Below, piece after piece: positions 44,702-58,317 of a stretch of 64,000 bases of DNA. The stretch is from Annona cherimola (lineage: Eukaryota > Streptophyta > Magnoliopsida > Magnoliales > Annonaceae): the NCBI GenBank assembly GCA_030490835.1, contig CM059972.1:44371452-44435451 (forward strand), in the 5' to 3' direction. The position numbers and the translations under genes were made by a program. Position 1 is the stretch's first letter. Every line of letters begins with the position of its first letter. Under the pieces are notes generated by a model, which saw nothing but the letters and a program-made list of their open reading frames with translations, was not told where the DNA came from and searched no databases.

Positions 44702-44726
44702 GAGCTTGATATCAGAGCTAGGATTC
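44702..44726 (+). promoter_or_regulatory. Element G primer-binding site
   Basis: TTGATATCAGAGCTAGG starts four bases after the LTR end. It is TGGTATCAGAGC with one G to A change, the iMet-type PBS. Confidence 0.8.
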
Positions 44727-45476
44727 ATAAATAGACATGGAAGTAGAAAATGAGAGGAAAAGGAAATGATGAAAGAGATAGATTGAAATTATAGGATATG
44801 TATGACATGTACTGTCTTTTATTGTATGTAATTATGAGGCATTGATATGGTTATTTTAGGAAATATAGCTGGTTTGCTATGTTTCTCAATGTAGATAGTA
44901 TATAAAGGAAAGATGATAATGAGGCCAGATGAGATGAAGAAGAGAGAAGCCGAGAAAAGACGATAGAAGAGAATATGAATAGATGATGAGTCACATAATG
45001 GGACCTTACATCTAGACTCCCATACCTAAAGCTTACTACACCTCACTTCACTTAGCATAAGACTATGCTAGAATTAACATTGTGGGGTGCGATGCCGTGG
45101 CGCCACTTGGGCAGCACCTAGGCGTCAACTATCTGGATGCTTGCCAATTTAGGGTTTATGTTTATGATACAATGACAAATTGTGCAAATATAATTTGTAT
45201 GTGTAAGAAAAGAAACCTTACACCATGAAAGGTGATGATGGAAATGAGAAAGGTAGAAAAAAACTCTTTTGATTTTTATGATGATAAATGAATATATGAT
45301 GTTTTGATGAAAAGATGTTATTCCGATACGAGTACACTTGATTTCATTTATATGATAAGTGCATGTGGAAAGGGAAGATAAGTGACCTTTCTATCTAATA
45401 TAATTGGCTATGTATGATATGAACTGTTTTATGATAAGTGATGCTATTGATATAATTTTTATGTGTAGAAACCAAC

Positions 45477-46290
45477 TTGCCTATCACTAGAGCAAGAGCT
45501 AAGCTGAACAAAGGAAAGGCAGTTCCAAATGATGGATTTCTAAGTCAACAGGAAATAAGAGAAGCTAGTAGTAAATCTAAGCGACCAGGGCAGAATGGAC
45601 GACCAAAACCAAGGACTCATCAACCACGGGTAAATATTAGCCCTGAGTCAAATGTTGAAGGTGTTTCCGCTATAGGTAACACCTCACAGGTAGAATTAAT
45701 ATGAGTAAAGATAACTACTGCTATAAAAGAAGCTGTGCAGCAGCCCAAGCAATAGAAGTAATACAAGGTCTTTGGAAAAGAGCCCAATAGGATCAACTAG
45801 AAGGGAATGGAAGGGATAGGCTGATATAGATAATAATTCCTAACCTAGTACCAGAACCTTTAAGGATTGATAATAGTACTATAGAAACAGATGGGAAGAT
45901 ATCAACGCCTTTTTAGCTCAACGTCCACCTAAGTTCTCAGGTGAAACAGAACCCATTTAGGCTATGCAGTGGATGAATAAAATCAAGAAATTATTTAAAA
46001 TTTTTCCATGTAGTGACGATCAGAAAGTTTTATGGGCCACCCAATTATTAATTGGGGATGCTTATGAATGGAGGAAAACAAACTATACCATAATAGGTCC
46101 TCCAATTTGTGAAAATGGTCAAAAATGTCACATGGGTGAATGTTTAAAGGGTTTAAATCAATGTTATAAATGTGGACTCGCTGGCCATGTGGCAAGAAAT
46201 TATCAAATTAGTGAAGCAAGGGAGATAAAAAGATTCAATTGTGATCAAGTGGGACATATTACCTCAAAGTGCCCGATCAAGACTTAAGAA
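45477..46290 (+). pseudogene. Gypsy G gag remnant
   Basis: Starts as PITRARAKLNKGKAVP; the expected ATG reads TTG, while a related start at 50211 keeps ATG (MPTIRARVRL). The first piece is open to 45704, then stops follow. From 45910 it reads RPPKFSGE, then MQWMNKIKKLFKIFPCSDDQKVLWA, the retrotransposon gag core. This jumps to two zinc knuckles, CYKCGLAGHVARN (third ligand position altered) and FNCDQVGHITSKC (first Cys altered). About 400 bp of gag are missing against element F. Confidence 0.82.
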
Positions 46291-46498
46291 GCAACAAGGC
46301 AAGGAAGAAATCGAAATCATGATATAGGATTAGAAGGTTATGGATCAGGAACAAAGAAAAATTGTTCAGGATTCTCTCCAATCTTGATGCATTTTGAAGA
46401 TAAGTATGAGAGGATTTTCTCTCAATGATGATGATAAGCTTATGGGAAATGAGACTAAAATGATGATGAGGACTTTTCACTGGATTATAGAAAATGGA

Positions 46499-49400
46499 TG
46501 TGATACCCAGACCTAAGTAGGATATTTACGTGTAAATTAGACATGTATATATGATTTATACATGATTCAATTGATTGATTGATTTTAATGTTATTGATTA
46601 AGAAAGGTGATTAAATTAATCACCAAGCTCAAGATGGGTCAATGTGACTAAAAAGGCCTAATGAGTATTAGGGAATGTGAATATATTGGGGCTAATTACC
46701 TCATATATTATGGTTTAATTAATGGAGATTATGTTGATAATTATAAGTTTAAGGTGATAAATGTTAAAAAATTCATTAGGAAACTTAAGGAACAAGCAAG
46801 GTGGAAAGCACCCTTATAAAAGGGGCAGCCTTGGGGACGCCTTTGGCATGGAGAGAAAGAGAGAAAGAGAGAGAGAGAGAGAGGAGAGAGAAGGGCAAAT
46901 GGGATGTTCACACTTGGACGTTTTGAGTGGGAAAAAAATATCCGAAAAGGGACCAATAGGTGGACGTTCCAAAAGGGGAGAAAAAGGAAGAAAAAGAGAA
47001 GAAGAAAAGAGGAGGAAAAGAAGGAAAGAAAGAGAATAGATCCAAGCTTAATAAGTTGGAAAGAGAAGACACAATTCCAAGTAAGTATTGAATCAGGTTT
47101 GATTCATTTGATTTTCAGTTTTCCAACTTCATTCATGGGTCATAAATTTGATCCATTATGAACCCTAAATGATGAGTTATGATGCCCTTGATTAGGGTAC
47201 TAAATGATGAATGAATGAAAGGATTCAATTCAAGGTTCAAGGAGATTATACATGACTTTAGGGTTAATTACCTAAAGGAATACCTAGCTGGAATTTTTGG
47301 AAAATTCCCAAACATGTTGCTGTTTTAAGCATGCTATATGTTTGGATTATGAATTATGTTTCCATGATTTATATATGTTGATTTAGGTATGATTTAAGTA
47401 CCTTAAAAAGGTAAACCCTAAAGTTGACAACATTCCACTCTTTTGAGATGGATATGGGGTATGGATTAAACCAACTAATGTGTGGTTGATTTAAAGGGTA
47501 AAATACCCTACATCTATGGTAGAAGAGACATCCAACATGAGGATCGGATAAAATGTAAAAATCTATTTTTTTGGACCATATGGTATGGACGTCCAAGGGT
47601 GGCCATGATGTGCATGGAAAGTTGCTATTTTGGAGTAACTAATTTATGGACTTTGAATATGTGAAATTACCCTAAATTTGGGATAATAAAAGTATGATTA
47701 AGGGCTGAAATTAAGGAGGTAAAAATCTGTTTTGAAACATATGCCCATGGGGACATTGGAAGTGGGAAAGAAGGGTAACAAAATTGCTGTTTTGAACCAT
47801 GTGATTAAGGGATTTTAATCCAATGAAAGTATCCTAAATTATGTGCTAATTAAATGGTTTAATTAAGCCATAAGGGAGGATAAGTTGAAGTTTTGGAAAA
47901 AGATTAGAAAACACATAACATATGTGTAGTAAGAAGGCTGCACATAAAAGGGTATGTACGACTAAGACGAGCAATGACTAATGTGATTTGCTAAAATGCA
48001 AAAAATGAACGAAAATGTGACAAAATGGGTGATTAAGGTGCTGTTTTAATGATATGTTGAAATCTTAAATTTTGAGATTAATATATAAGGCCTAAGCTAT
48101 TAGAAATGGGCCTAAAGTGAACACCGATGTGAGAAATGTGAAAAATAAGTGATAAAGGATAAATGAGAGGTAATGAACCTCCATATGTGGATTAAATGAA
48201 GGTTTATGATATGTTTGAAAGTTACCTTACATAAGGGTATTAAAAATGGAATGAATGGAGGATGTGATGAACAAGTTATGTTGTTACGTATGAACACTCG
48301 ACTTGAAAGACAAGTGGGTTAAGCTAGTTCAATGTAAATCCAAATGGATTCATGTAGGTTGGAAAATCCTAAGGCATGCAAGCACAAGATATTATGTAAA
48401 TATGTAAGGAAATCATATTTACTTGTCTAGGAAAAGGCAAGAAAATGATGAAAGGCGCAAAGGATCGCCACAGGTAAGCGAGCAGGACTTTTGAAAATGA
48501 TATTTTATTTTCAAATGTAAAATGTTTTCAAGTGATTCCCCTTGAATATTTCTAAAGTTATTTAAGGGGGCCATCCCTTCATCTCTTTATTACGCTTTGA
48601 AATGATTGGTTAAAATCCTCTCTATTTGAAAATGGCATGCTAGCATGGATTTAAATTATGCTTTCATGAAATGATGTTCAAATGGATGCTGCAAAGAATT
48701 CTCTACATGAGAATGATAAGTTCCCATGTGTAAGAGGTATATAATGCCGACGTGACTAAAAGTCATGTATGGAATGGAAATCAAGTAGGCTAGTCAAGGC
48801 AGAAGCAGGACAAGGAGTCTGCCCTTGACGTTGCTAAGTCGGAAGGTCCGGCGTCATAGATGGAAAGGATCATGTTATGAAAGGATGTTCCCCGAGCTAG
48901 CGTACCCTCACATGAAGGATTATGTAATGAATGGAAATGATGCATTTGCACATCCAATGTTTATGAAATGCCCAAAAATCGGGATTTACGAATGGTTTAC
49001 ATGAATTATTCTCATGAATGGTTTCTATGAATGGTTTATGAAAAGGTTTCTATTCCATTAATAGTTGATCACTTGCTAAGTGTCTCCTACCGAATGGAGA
49101 GAAATGCATTTAAACGAGAATGAAAGATTCTTGCTTATTGAGTTTCGATTCATGTTTTGTTTTCCCACCCTTAGACAGGTGTAGGGGAAATCAAGTGACG
49201 GAAAACATGTTTTTACTAAGGAATGGAAAAAGAAATTTTCAAAAGTTTGTAATCCATCTTATGTGAAATATGAATAAATGCCCTATGGGATATGGTACTA
49301 TTAATACATATGTTCGGGATACCTTATATAGGTATTATATGATTGAGAAGGTAAAAGATTAAAAATGCCTTCATGGATATGATATGACTAAGTTAAGAAA

Positions 49401-49855
49401 TGCCTTAAAGGATAAGTGCATGTCTGCTAAGAGTTGATGGATCCTTGTTATTGACATGGAATGAAAAGGCTTGATATCACAGATCTTGATATCCAAGCAA
49501 AGATTGGTAGTATCCTATTGACATGAAATGTTTAAATTATGTATCCATGGAATGAAAATGACATGATTAGGTCAAGAGGACCTTTAATGTAGAAAAGCAA
49601 GTTGAGATGTTATGAATGAAATGCGCACTTGATATGTGCAATTGATTACAAGTGTATTTTTGCTTGTAAGATGAATGGTGTGGAATGCAAAAGAAATGAA
49701 ATGATGATGGGTTAAATGAATGAAATGAAAAAATTTGGACGAGATCTAATTAAGAACCCGCTGCGTGATCAAGGTAACAATCTTGATTCACATTTACCAA
49801 TCGATAAGATCTTGGAGTAAGGCTTAGGATGTGACGCTCGATTTGACGCGCCACA
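46499..49855 (+). repeat. Solo LTR (3,357 bp)
   Basis: Starts TGTGATACCCAGACC and ends TTGACGCGCCACA. Exact 5-bp TSD ATGGA at 46494-46498 and 49856-49860. It interrupts element G's interior. It contains a (GA)n and purine block (46850-47035), TATA-like TTATAAAAGG (46814), CCAAGTAAGT (GT at 47081), a GC-rich block (48785-48900) and the terminal AAGAACCCGCTGCGTGATC segment. Confidence 0.96.
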
Positions 49856-50480
49856 ATGGAAATAAGGATAAGAAAGGAAATGCTCTAGACTGGTCTAGCA
49901 CCAGCACCCTCGTTGAGCAATCTACACTTGTATAGCCTAGTTATAAGTATTATGTAGTGAGAATGGATAGTTGAATTAACAAAAGTTTCTTTGCTATTAA
50001 TGGGATATCTATGAATTTATATGAGAGCATCTTTGCTCTTGCTATAGAATTGAAAGTATTCACGTCTATATTATAAATATATGTGAAAAGAAGGTAGTTA
50101 CTATTGATCACTAATGGAGATGACTGAATGGGTATGATATGAGTTATCTTATGATAATATGAAATATTATACCAATATAATTTTTCTATGTATAAAATAT
50201 ATATCATGCCCACTATAAGAGCAAGAGTTAGATTGCGCAAAGAAAGAGGGCAATTGCCAATGAAAAACCCATAAGTTAATAGGAAACAGTAGAGATGAGT
50301 AATAGGTCTAATCAACCAAGGCCAAGAAAATAACCAAATCAGGTTAGCGCAGTGGAAACGTAGTGAGTCATTGGAAGTATTAGAAAAAAAATGATAAGCT
50401 GGCTATTTCATGTGAGTCTTTACCTAGCTATTTGAAATGAAATAGGTTTCGGGACGAAACATTTTATAAGGGGGGAGGAT
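49856..50480 (+). mobile_element. Element G interior, 3' end
   Basis: Includes a second, partial gag-start segment (about 50130-50280, ATG CCC ACT at 50210) similar to 45414-45500, so the interior is rearranged. It ends with the PPT TAAGGGGGGAGGAT immediately before the LTR at 50481. Confidence 0.75.
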
Positions 50481-51516
50481 TGTGATACCTAGACCATTTT
50501 AAAGTCAATAAATATAATTTAGGTATTTAAAAGTTATTAATGTGTGCATTGAATTGGATAAATGGGTTTAGGGCAATTAAGTGAGGTGGTTAAGTTAATC
50601 ACTTTTGCCCAGTGTGGTTTAATATGCACAAAAAGACCAAATGAGGTATGGAAATAATGATGTGACATGGTTAAATATTCCACTGATTATGATTAAGTTG
50701 ATGATAATGATGAGATAAATTAGGTTATTGCTTGAAAATTCACAACTTGACGCCGATGAGGTGGATTAATGTGAAATTTGAAAGGTAAGCACATGTTGAC
50801 GTGCTCTACATCATGAATGGTGTGGATTATGTTAATCATGATTAGATTATGGTGATAAGGATTTATTTTTATCAAATTTCATATGATATTTTCAAATGCT
50901 CATATCTTTAACTAAGATGATCATTTTGAGATGAAAATTTTTATGAACGGCTAAAACAAAGTGTTCTATCATATGAATAAATTTGATTAAGCTAAATATC
51001 ATGAAAAATTTTTAATCACTTATGGTTAAAACCCTTTGACTTTTGCTTTAAAAAAGTGATTTTTCATTAATGAAAAGTCAAAGTCATTAAATAAGTCATT
51101 TGAGGTGTCTTAAGGGGGGTTTTCTGGGGCAATTTTTGTAATTTTAAAAATCCAAAAATTAGACAAAAAAGGGGTTGCATTTAAGGACATGCAATGGGTA
51201 GCAAGTGGGCAACCTTTGAAGCTCACAAAATGCCAAAAATGGGTGCAATGGGTGGACGTTATGTTATGGATAGCTTGGACGTCATTATGGGCAGATTTTT
51301 ATGTTTAAAAAATATGTGAAAAATGGAATCTACATGGATAAACATGATAGCACATTTAAGGGATAAATATGGGAATTATTAAATCCCAATTGAGGTGGAA
51401 TTTGAAGGATAGAAATTCAGTATTATATAAGGAGAGAAAGGGGACAACTTACTCGTTCCTTAGGATAACAAAAAAAAAAGAAATGTCCAGCAGCTAGATT
51501 GTCCAAGCAAGAAGGA
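50481..51516 (+). repeat. Element G 3' LTR, first 1,036 bp
   Basis: Collinear with 39735-40780. It is cut within CCAAGCAAGAAGGA by element F at 51517; AAGGA (51512-51516) is the expected TSD of F. Confidence 0.9.
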
Positions 51517-54500
51517 TGTGGCGCCCCAAACCCGAGTGTCACAACCTGAGCCTTACTCCGGGATTATTTATTGATTGGTAAACATGAGCATGATTGTTGC
51601 CCTATCACATGGTGGGATTATAACATGGTTATACATTTATAATTTACTCCTCATGAGTTTATCACATGACACTTAGCCATTTATACACCAAATTTCCCTC
51701 TTTGGCCAACATCAAACCCTGATATACATATTAAACATTTATTTTCAACACATCATGTTCCATCATATAACATAAAACTTCATAACATTTATATCATATT
51801 AAAATATACATACATTGCACATCAATAATGTATAATCCATATAGATGCAACAATTTGCAACATCCAACCCATAAAACACTATTCTTCATATAATTGCATA
51901 CAAAGGATTACAAAAAATCATATTTCTTCATTTAAACCTGTGCTTCTCCTCTGTAGCCATCCATGCACCTGTCTTAGGGCCTGGAAAACAAATCGTGAGT
52001 ATTAACTTGGTAAGCAAGCTGCATAGTTTTCAAGAAATAATTTTCAGGCAAAGTTTTCTTTTGCATAAACATTTTGGAATAACCAATATTATACCCACTT
52101 GTGGGTATATTATGAATAATGCAATGCATTATTATCAATAGGCGACCATCCCATCATCCTGCTCCCATCTCAGGGAGGGCACCGCCAGCCTTTAGCCTAT
52201 GTTAGCAACTTGGTGACATTAGAGGAGGACAATCGGTCCGCTTATACCTCCAAAGTGGACCTAGTACCTTGTGCACCATGAACATAGATATGCTAGCATG
52301 ATTTTCATGAATAACCATATAAACTATAATTTCTCAACATCATTTGAATGAAACAATGTTCAAGTCATTTTGCAAGAGTTAGAGGGATGGTCGTCCTTAA
52401 ATAATTCCAAAAGCATTTAAACATTCATTCACAAGATATATTTCAAAGCATTTAAATAAAAATTTGCAACATATTGTCCACATTTTAAGAAAGCAAGTTT
52501 TTCAAAAATTTGCTGGCTTACCTGAATTCACTTCGGCCTCCTTTGTTAATTTTTTCTTTGCCTTTGCCTATATACATAAGAATGACATTTTATTCATAAA
52601 CATAATTTCGTATGCTTGCACATCTTATAGTTTTCCAACCCACATGATTTTTATCAACTTACTTAACCCACTTGTCTTTCAAGTTGGGTGTTCATTTTAC
52701 CAATTCACACATCGGTATAACTTATGCTTCCATAGCACCCATTCCTTTCATTTTTAATACCCTTATTTAAGGTAAGTTTTCATATTCATTACAACAATTA
52801 ATTTAACTCAACTTATGGAAGTTTATTACTTCTCGTTTATCATTTAACACTTATTCTTTACATTTTTCATATCGGTGCTCATTCAAGGCACTTAGTTATG
52901 AGTTAGGGCTGCTAATCTTAATCTTGAATTCTTGAGATTTTATAATTTTCTCAAAACAACCCTGTCTTTACTCATTTTCCTTTCATTTTTGCATTTTAGC
53001 TAAACATATTTTGTCATTTTCCATTCTTACCATCTATACCCTTCATGTGCACTCTCTTAGTGGCACATACGTTATGTGTTAATCAAGTTTATATAAAACA
53101 GCACTTTGCCTTCCATTTTTGCTTAGTTTAAGCACTTGTTTTGCACATAATTTAAGATTTAATCATGGAATTAAAATTCATCAATCAAGTTGCTTAAAAC
53201 AACAACTTTCCTTCCCATGTTCTTCCCTTTGGATGTCCACATCCACATAGCCATACCAAACAAATTTTTAGCCTTTCCATTTCAAACCTTTTGGACGTCC
53301 ATACCACTCCATATTTAGGGTATTTTACCCTCAAAATCACCCATTTATCATGTTGTTTAAGTTATGCATCAATTCCACCTTAAATGAGTAGAATTTGCTT
53401 CAAGTTGTCAACTCTATGTTTCACCCTTCCAAGGTCCATCAAACATGCTTGGTTTAACATATATTAAATATGGAAATTATTCACATAATCCACACATATC
53501 AAATGCTCAAAACAGCAACATTGAATGGAATTTAACAAAAATTCCAGCATGGTGCATTAGTGTAAACAACCCTAGATTCATACATAGCTTTTTTGAATGA
53601 TTAAATTAAATCTCCTCATTCACTTAGCATTCAATAACCCTATCAAGGGCTTCATAAGTCATTATTTAGTGTTCATAATGGATAAAACTTATAACCCATG
53701 AATTGAGCTAGAAAACTTGGAATTTATCAAACCAAACTTGGTTTAATACCTATTTGGAATTGTGTGGTTTTGCTCCCACCTTGTCTAGCTCGGTTTCCCC
53801 CTTTCTTCCTTTCCTTTTCCTCCTCTTTTTCTTCCCTTTTTCCTTCCTTTTTTCCCTGCTTGGGATGTTGCTTTGCTGCTGTTTTTTTCTTTTTTTTTTC
53901 ACCAAATCTGCCCACTTAAAGTAACGTGCAAACAACCCTTTCTTGCACCTTATATAATGGTGCTTTTACCCCTCCTTTTTCCACCTCATTTTGAGGTTTA
54001 TTATTCAACAATGTTTATCCCCCACTTGAGCTGCCATATTTATCTCATATATTTCCATTTTTACAGAATTTTTAAAATACCAAAAATTTGCTCAAGATCC
54101 ACCCTTTGATCACGTCCCATGTGGCCATCAGTTTTGTCATTTTGTGTATCATCAAAAGCTGCCCAATACATGCATTGAAAGTCCCTTAATGTGCAGCAGC
54201 TTTGGCATGAATTTTTGAATTTTTGGAAATTGCAAAATGCCCCAAAAATCACATCTTATGCCACCTCAATTGCCCCATTTAAAACATTGACTTTTCATTA
54301 AATGAAAATTTACTTTTTGAGAGAAAAAGTCAAAGGGTTTTGTCATCAAGTGATTAAGAAATTTTCCGTGGGATTTAGTTTAATCAAAGCCATCCATAGA
54401 TAGGCCATCTCATGTTTGCCATTCATAAAAAACTTCATCTCAAAATGACTTTTCTAGTGTTAGATTTGGTCATTTGAAAATATCTCTTGAATTTGGATGA

Positions 54501-54893
54501 AATTAAATAATTATCACCCTAATTTAATCATGATTAACATAGTCCAGTCCATTCATGAGGTAGAGCACGTCAACATGTGCTTACCTTTCAAATTTCACAT
54601 CAATTCGCCTTATGGGCGTCAGGTTATGAATTTTCTAACAATAATCACATTTATCCCATCATTATCCTCTATTTAATCATAATTAATGGAATAATTAACC
54701 ATGTCATATCATCATTTCCTACACCTCATTTGGTCTCTTTGTACATATTATACCACATTGAGCTACAGTGATTAATTTAATCACCCTACTAAATCAATGG
54801 CTTTAATCTCAATCATTCAATTGAATAATACAATTAACAATGATTAAATGCCTAAATTACATGTATAGGTCTCCACTTATTCTTAGTATCATA
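51517..54893 (-). repeat. Element F 3' LTR (3,377 bp)
   Basis: Starts TGTGGCGCCCC and ends TATCATA (the final CA mutated to TA). It contains, inverted, the GC-rich block (about 52140-52270), a pyrimidine-rich tract (53785-53900, purine-rich in sense) and TATATAAGG (53948-53957). The frames inside it are by-products of composition. Confidence 0.88.
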
Positions 54894-54912
54894 ATCCTCC
54901 CCCTTATAAAAG
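54894..54912 (-). promoter_or_regulatory. Element F polypurine tract
   Basis: The minus strand reads TTTTATAAGGGGGAGGAT directly before the LTR, the plus-strand primer site. The same sequence precedes the G 3' LTR. Confidence 0.85.
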
Positions 54913-54959
54913 GTTTCATTCCGAAACCATTTACTTTTTAAATAATTTGGGGTATTTAG

Positions 54960-57900
54960 TTTCAACTTCCTCTCATAGTTCCCAGGTGGCTTCGTTTTCG
55001 GAATATTGATTCCATTGAATATTAATATACTTAATTTCTCGATTCCAAAGCTTTTGCACTTTATAATCTAAGATCTTGATTGGTAAATTTTCTGCTATTA
55101 GAATATGGGGTAGGGTCTGGTATATATTTCCTAAGCATGGAAATATGAAACACATGTACTAGGGCTAAGGCCCAGGGTAAAGCTATCCTATATGCCAATT
55201 TTCCAATTTTCAGTACTTCGAATAGCCCAATGTACCTGAGATTCAGTTTACTCCTTTTTCCAAACCTTGTAACTCCTTTGAATGGTGTTACTTTTATAAA
55301 CATATGTTCGCCAACTTGGATATTCAAATTCCTTCTCTTGCAATCGGTGTAACTCTTTTACCGACTTTAGGCTGTGAGTATACACTGGTGAATCACTTAC
55401 ACTTTGTCTGTCATTCGTTTGGACAAGTCTGGGGCTAACTTTCTCTCTCCAACTTCATCCCAGTTCAATAGGATTTGACATCTACGCCCATATAACGCTT
55501 CAAAAGGGGTCATCTGAATACTGGCTTGATAGCTGTTGTTGTAGGCAAACTCAGCTATAGATACATATTCATCCTATGATCCTCTGAATTCTAATGTGCA
55601 CATCCGGAGATATCTTTGATAATTTGATTCACTTGCTTCATTTGCCCATCCGTCCGAGGATAAATGCAGTGCTAAACTTAAGTTGTGTTCCTAAGGTTTT
55701 ATGCAAACATTTTCAAAATCGAGATATAAAATTCATATATCGATCAAGCACTATTGATTTTGGCACTTCATGGAGATGTACTATCTCCTTATAGTATACC
55801 CTGGTTAGCCTTTTTGTAGAAAAATTTCTCTTTATGGGTAAGAAATGTGCAACCTTCGATAATCGATCCACTATTACCTATATAGAGTCATTTTCAGCCT
55901 GCGTCTTAGGTAATCCTTGAATAAAATTCATCATAGTATCATCCAATTTCCACTCAGGAACTTCAATTGACTGTAACTTTTTGGGTATTCGCTGATGATC
56001 TGTCTTCACCTTTTGACATGTCAAACACTTGGCTACATATTCAGTAATTTTTTTTTCATATTATTCCATCAATATCCCTTCTTAAGATCCTGATACATCT
56101 TGGTGCTTCCTGGGTGTATAGAGAATGGTGAAAAATGAGCTTCCTTAAGTATCTGTTCTTTCAACTCGATTAAATTGGGTACGCAAAAGCGACCTTTGTA
56201 CTGATACATACCCTATTCATCAATGGTATATTCATTTAAGCCTTTTTGCCTCATTTTCTCCATATGATTTTATAGGTTTGAATCACTTCCTTAATTTGCT
56301 CAAATGAGGAGGACCGTATCTGCATTTGCGACAATTTTGTCTGCATTCCAGGTGGACATACAATCAATTCTAGTTATCTGATTTCTCAAAGTAAATTCTC
56401 TTCCTTTGTGATTAGGTGTGTTATGCTGGCATTTCTACTCAATGCATCAGTCACTATGATTGCCTTACGTGGATTGTATAATATATTCAGATCATAATCC
56501 TTTAATAACTCTAGTCATCGTCTTTGCCTCATATTAAGCTTTTGAGTGAAAATATACTTGAGGATCTTATGATCTGTGTAGATTTCACACTTAGCATCAT
56601 ACAGGCAATGTCTCCAAATTTTCAAGACAAACACCACTGCTGCCAATTCTAAATCATGAGTGGGGTAACATATCTCATTGGGCTTTAGTTTCTGAGATGC
56701 ATAGGCTATCACCTTTTCTCTTTGCATCAGTACACATCTCAATCCTTTCCTTGAGGTACCACTATATACCATAAACCCTTCATTTCCTTCAGGTAGGGTT
56801 AAAATAGGTGCCTCTATCAATCGTTGCTTCAACTTTTGAAAACTGCTTTCGCATTTATCAGACCATACATACTTAACTCCTTTTCACATCAACTGTGTCA
56901 ATTGCGCAGATAACTGTGAAAATCCCTCAACGAATCTTCGGTAGTAGCCAGCCAACCCTAGAAAACTTTGGATCTCTGTAATAGTTGTTGGCCTTTGCCA
57001 CTTGAGCACTGCAACTTGAACTCCTTTTTCTGATATTATATGCCCTAGAGACGCTACTTGTTTCAACCAAAATTCACATTTCTTCGACCTGGCATATAAT
57101 TTATCCCTCCTTAATTGTTCCAATGCCCTTCGAAGATGAACCTCATGTTCTTCCTCCGATCTTGAGTAAATCAGGATGTCATCGATGAATACTATAACAA
57201 ATTGGTCCAAGTAATCCCAAAATACTCTGTTCATCATATCCATGAATACAGTAGGGGCATTTGTAAGTCCAAATAGCATTACCAAAAATTTGAAATGCCC
57301 ATATCTAGTCCGAAATGCTATCTTGTGAATATCAGTACGACTTATCCTTAGTTGATGGTATCTTGACTGTAAATCTATCTTGGAGAAAGACGTTGCTCCT
57401 TTTAGTTGATCAAATAGATCATCAATCCATGGCAAAGGGTATCGATTCTTCACGATAAACCTGTTTACTTCTTTGTAATCTATACAAAGTCTCAAACTTC
57501 TATCTTTCTTCCTCACAAATAATACTTGAGCTCCCTAGGGCGATACATTGGGTCTAATGAAATCTTTATCTAAGAGCTCTTGTATTTGAGTTCTTAACTC
57601 CGTCATTTCTGCTGAGGTCATCCGATAGGGAGTTTTGTATATCAGGGTCGTGCCCAGTATAACATCAATTACCATGTTTATTTCCCTTTCCAGAAGTAGG
57701 TTCATTAGTTCCTTTGAAAATACATCCGAAAACTCCTTAACTACCAGAATTTGATCTATTTCCATTTCCTTTCCTTCCTTTACACTAACTGATACCAAAT
57801 AAGATTGAAATTATTGGCGAATCATCTTGTTCCCCTTCATGAATGATATCTATATAGAAAAATTCTCAGGCTGTCTTAGTCTGCTAATAACTATATCTTT

Positions 57901-58310
57901 TTCTGGAGCTGCTTCAAATTGCACATTTTTATTTTTGCAATCAATGGTAGTTTCCCATTGACTTAGCTAGTCCATTCCCAAAATCACATCAAATTCTGTT
58001 ATTGGCAATAAGATTAAGTTTTCTTCTAATATCATGGACCCTATCCTAATCGAACATGCCTTACATACTTGGCTAGTACTAGGTAACCTGTACACAAGGG
58101 ATTCTACATGTATTATATTATTTGTTTCCTCTATGGGCAGTGTATGTGTGGTTACATATCTGTAGGCTATAAATGAGTGGGTAGCACCAAAACTAAATAC
58201 AGCTATCGTAGAATTTCTTAAAATATAAACCATACTTGTAACCACCTTTTCTTCTTGCTCTTGTAACTCTATACGAGTAAATGCATGCATGTGCACTGGG
58301 TTCATAGAAG
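54960..58310 (-). pseudogene. Gypsy F pol (PR-RT-RH-IN)
   Basis: Protease near 58305-57967 has lost the catalytic Asp (FSFGATHSF instead of F-D-S-G). RT is open for 210 codons (57516-56884) with [28 protein letters not shown] and [11 protein letters not shown]/RNase H follows ([12 protein letters not shown], then a stop; 56832-56515 holds [16 protein letters not shown]). The integrase region 56500-55340 is full of stops. The IN C-terminus (55327-55061: VTRFGKRSKLNLRYIG, VFHISMLRKY) and EATWEL tail (about 54975) remain. The element is not active as it stands. Confidence 0.9.
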
Positions 58311-58317
58311 TACCCTG

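Larger units (their letters stand above)
39735..51516 (+). mobile_element. Ty3/Gypsy element G (long LTRs, deleted interior)
   Basis: 5' LTR 39735-44701, interior 44702-50480 with a solo LTR inside, and the first 1,036 bp of the 3' LTR (50481-51516) before element F breaks in. The two LTR starts are closely similar over the whole overlap. The interior keeps a PBS-like site, gag pieces and the PPT, but no RT or integrase. The base run before the LTR (TATAA, 39730-39734) is the expected TSD. Confidence 0.9.

Noticed and set aside
46741..47161. Lys/Arg/Glu-rich frames
   Set aside because: Caused by the (GA)n and purine block in a solo LTR.
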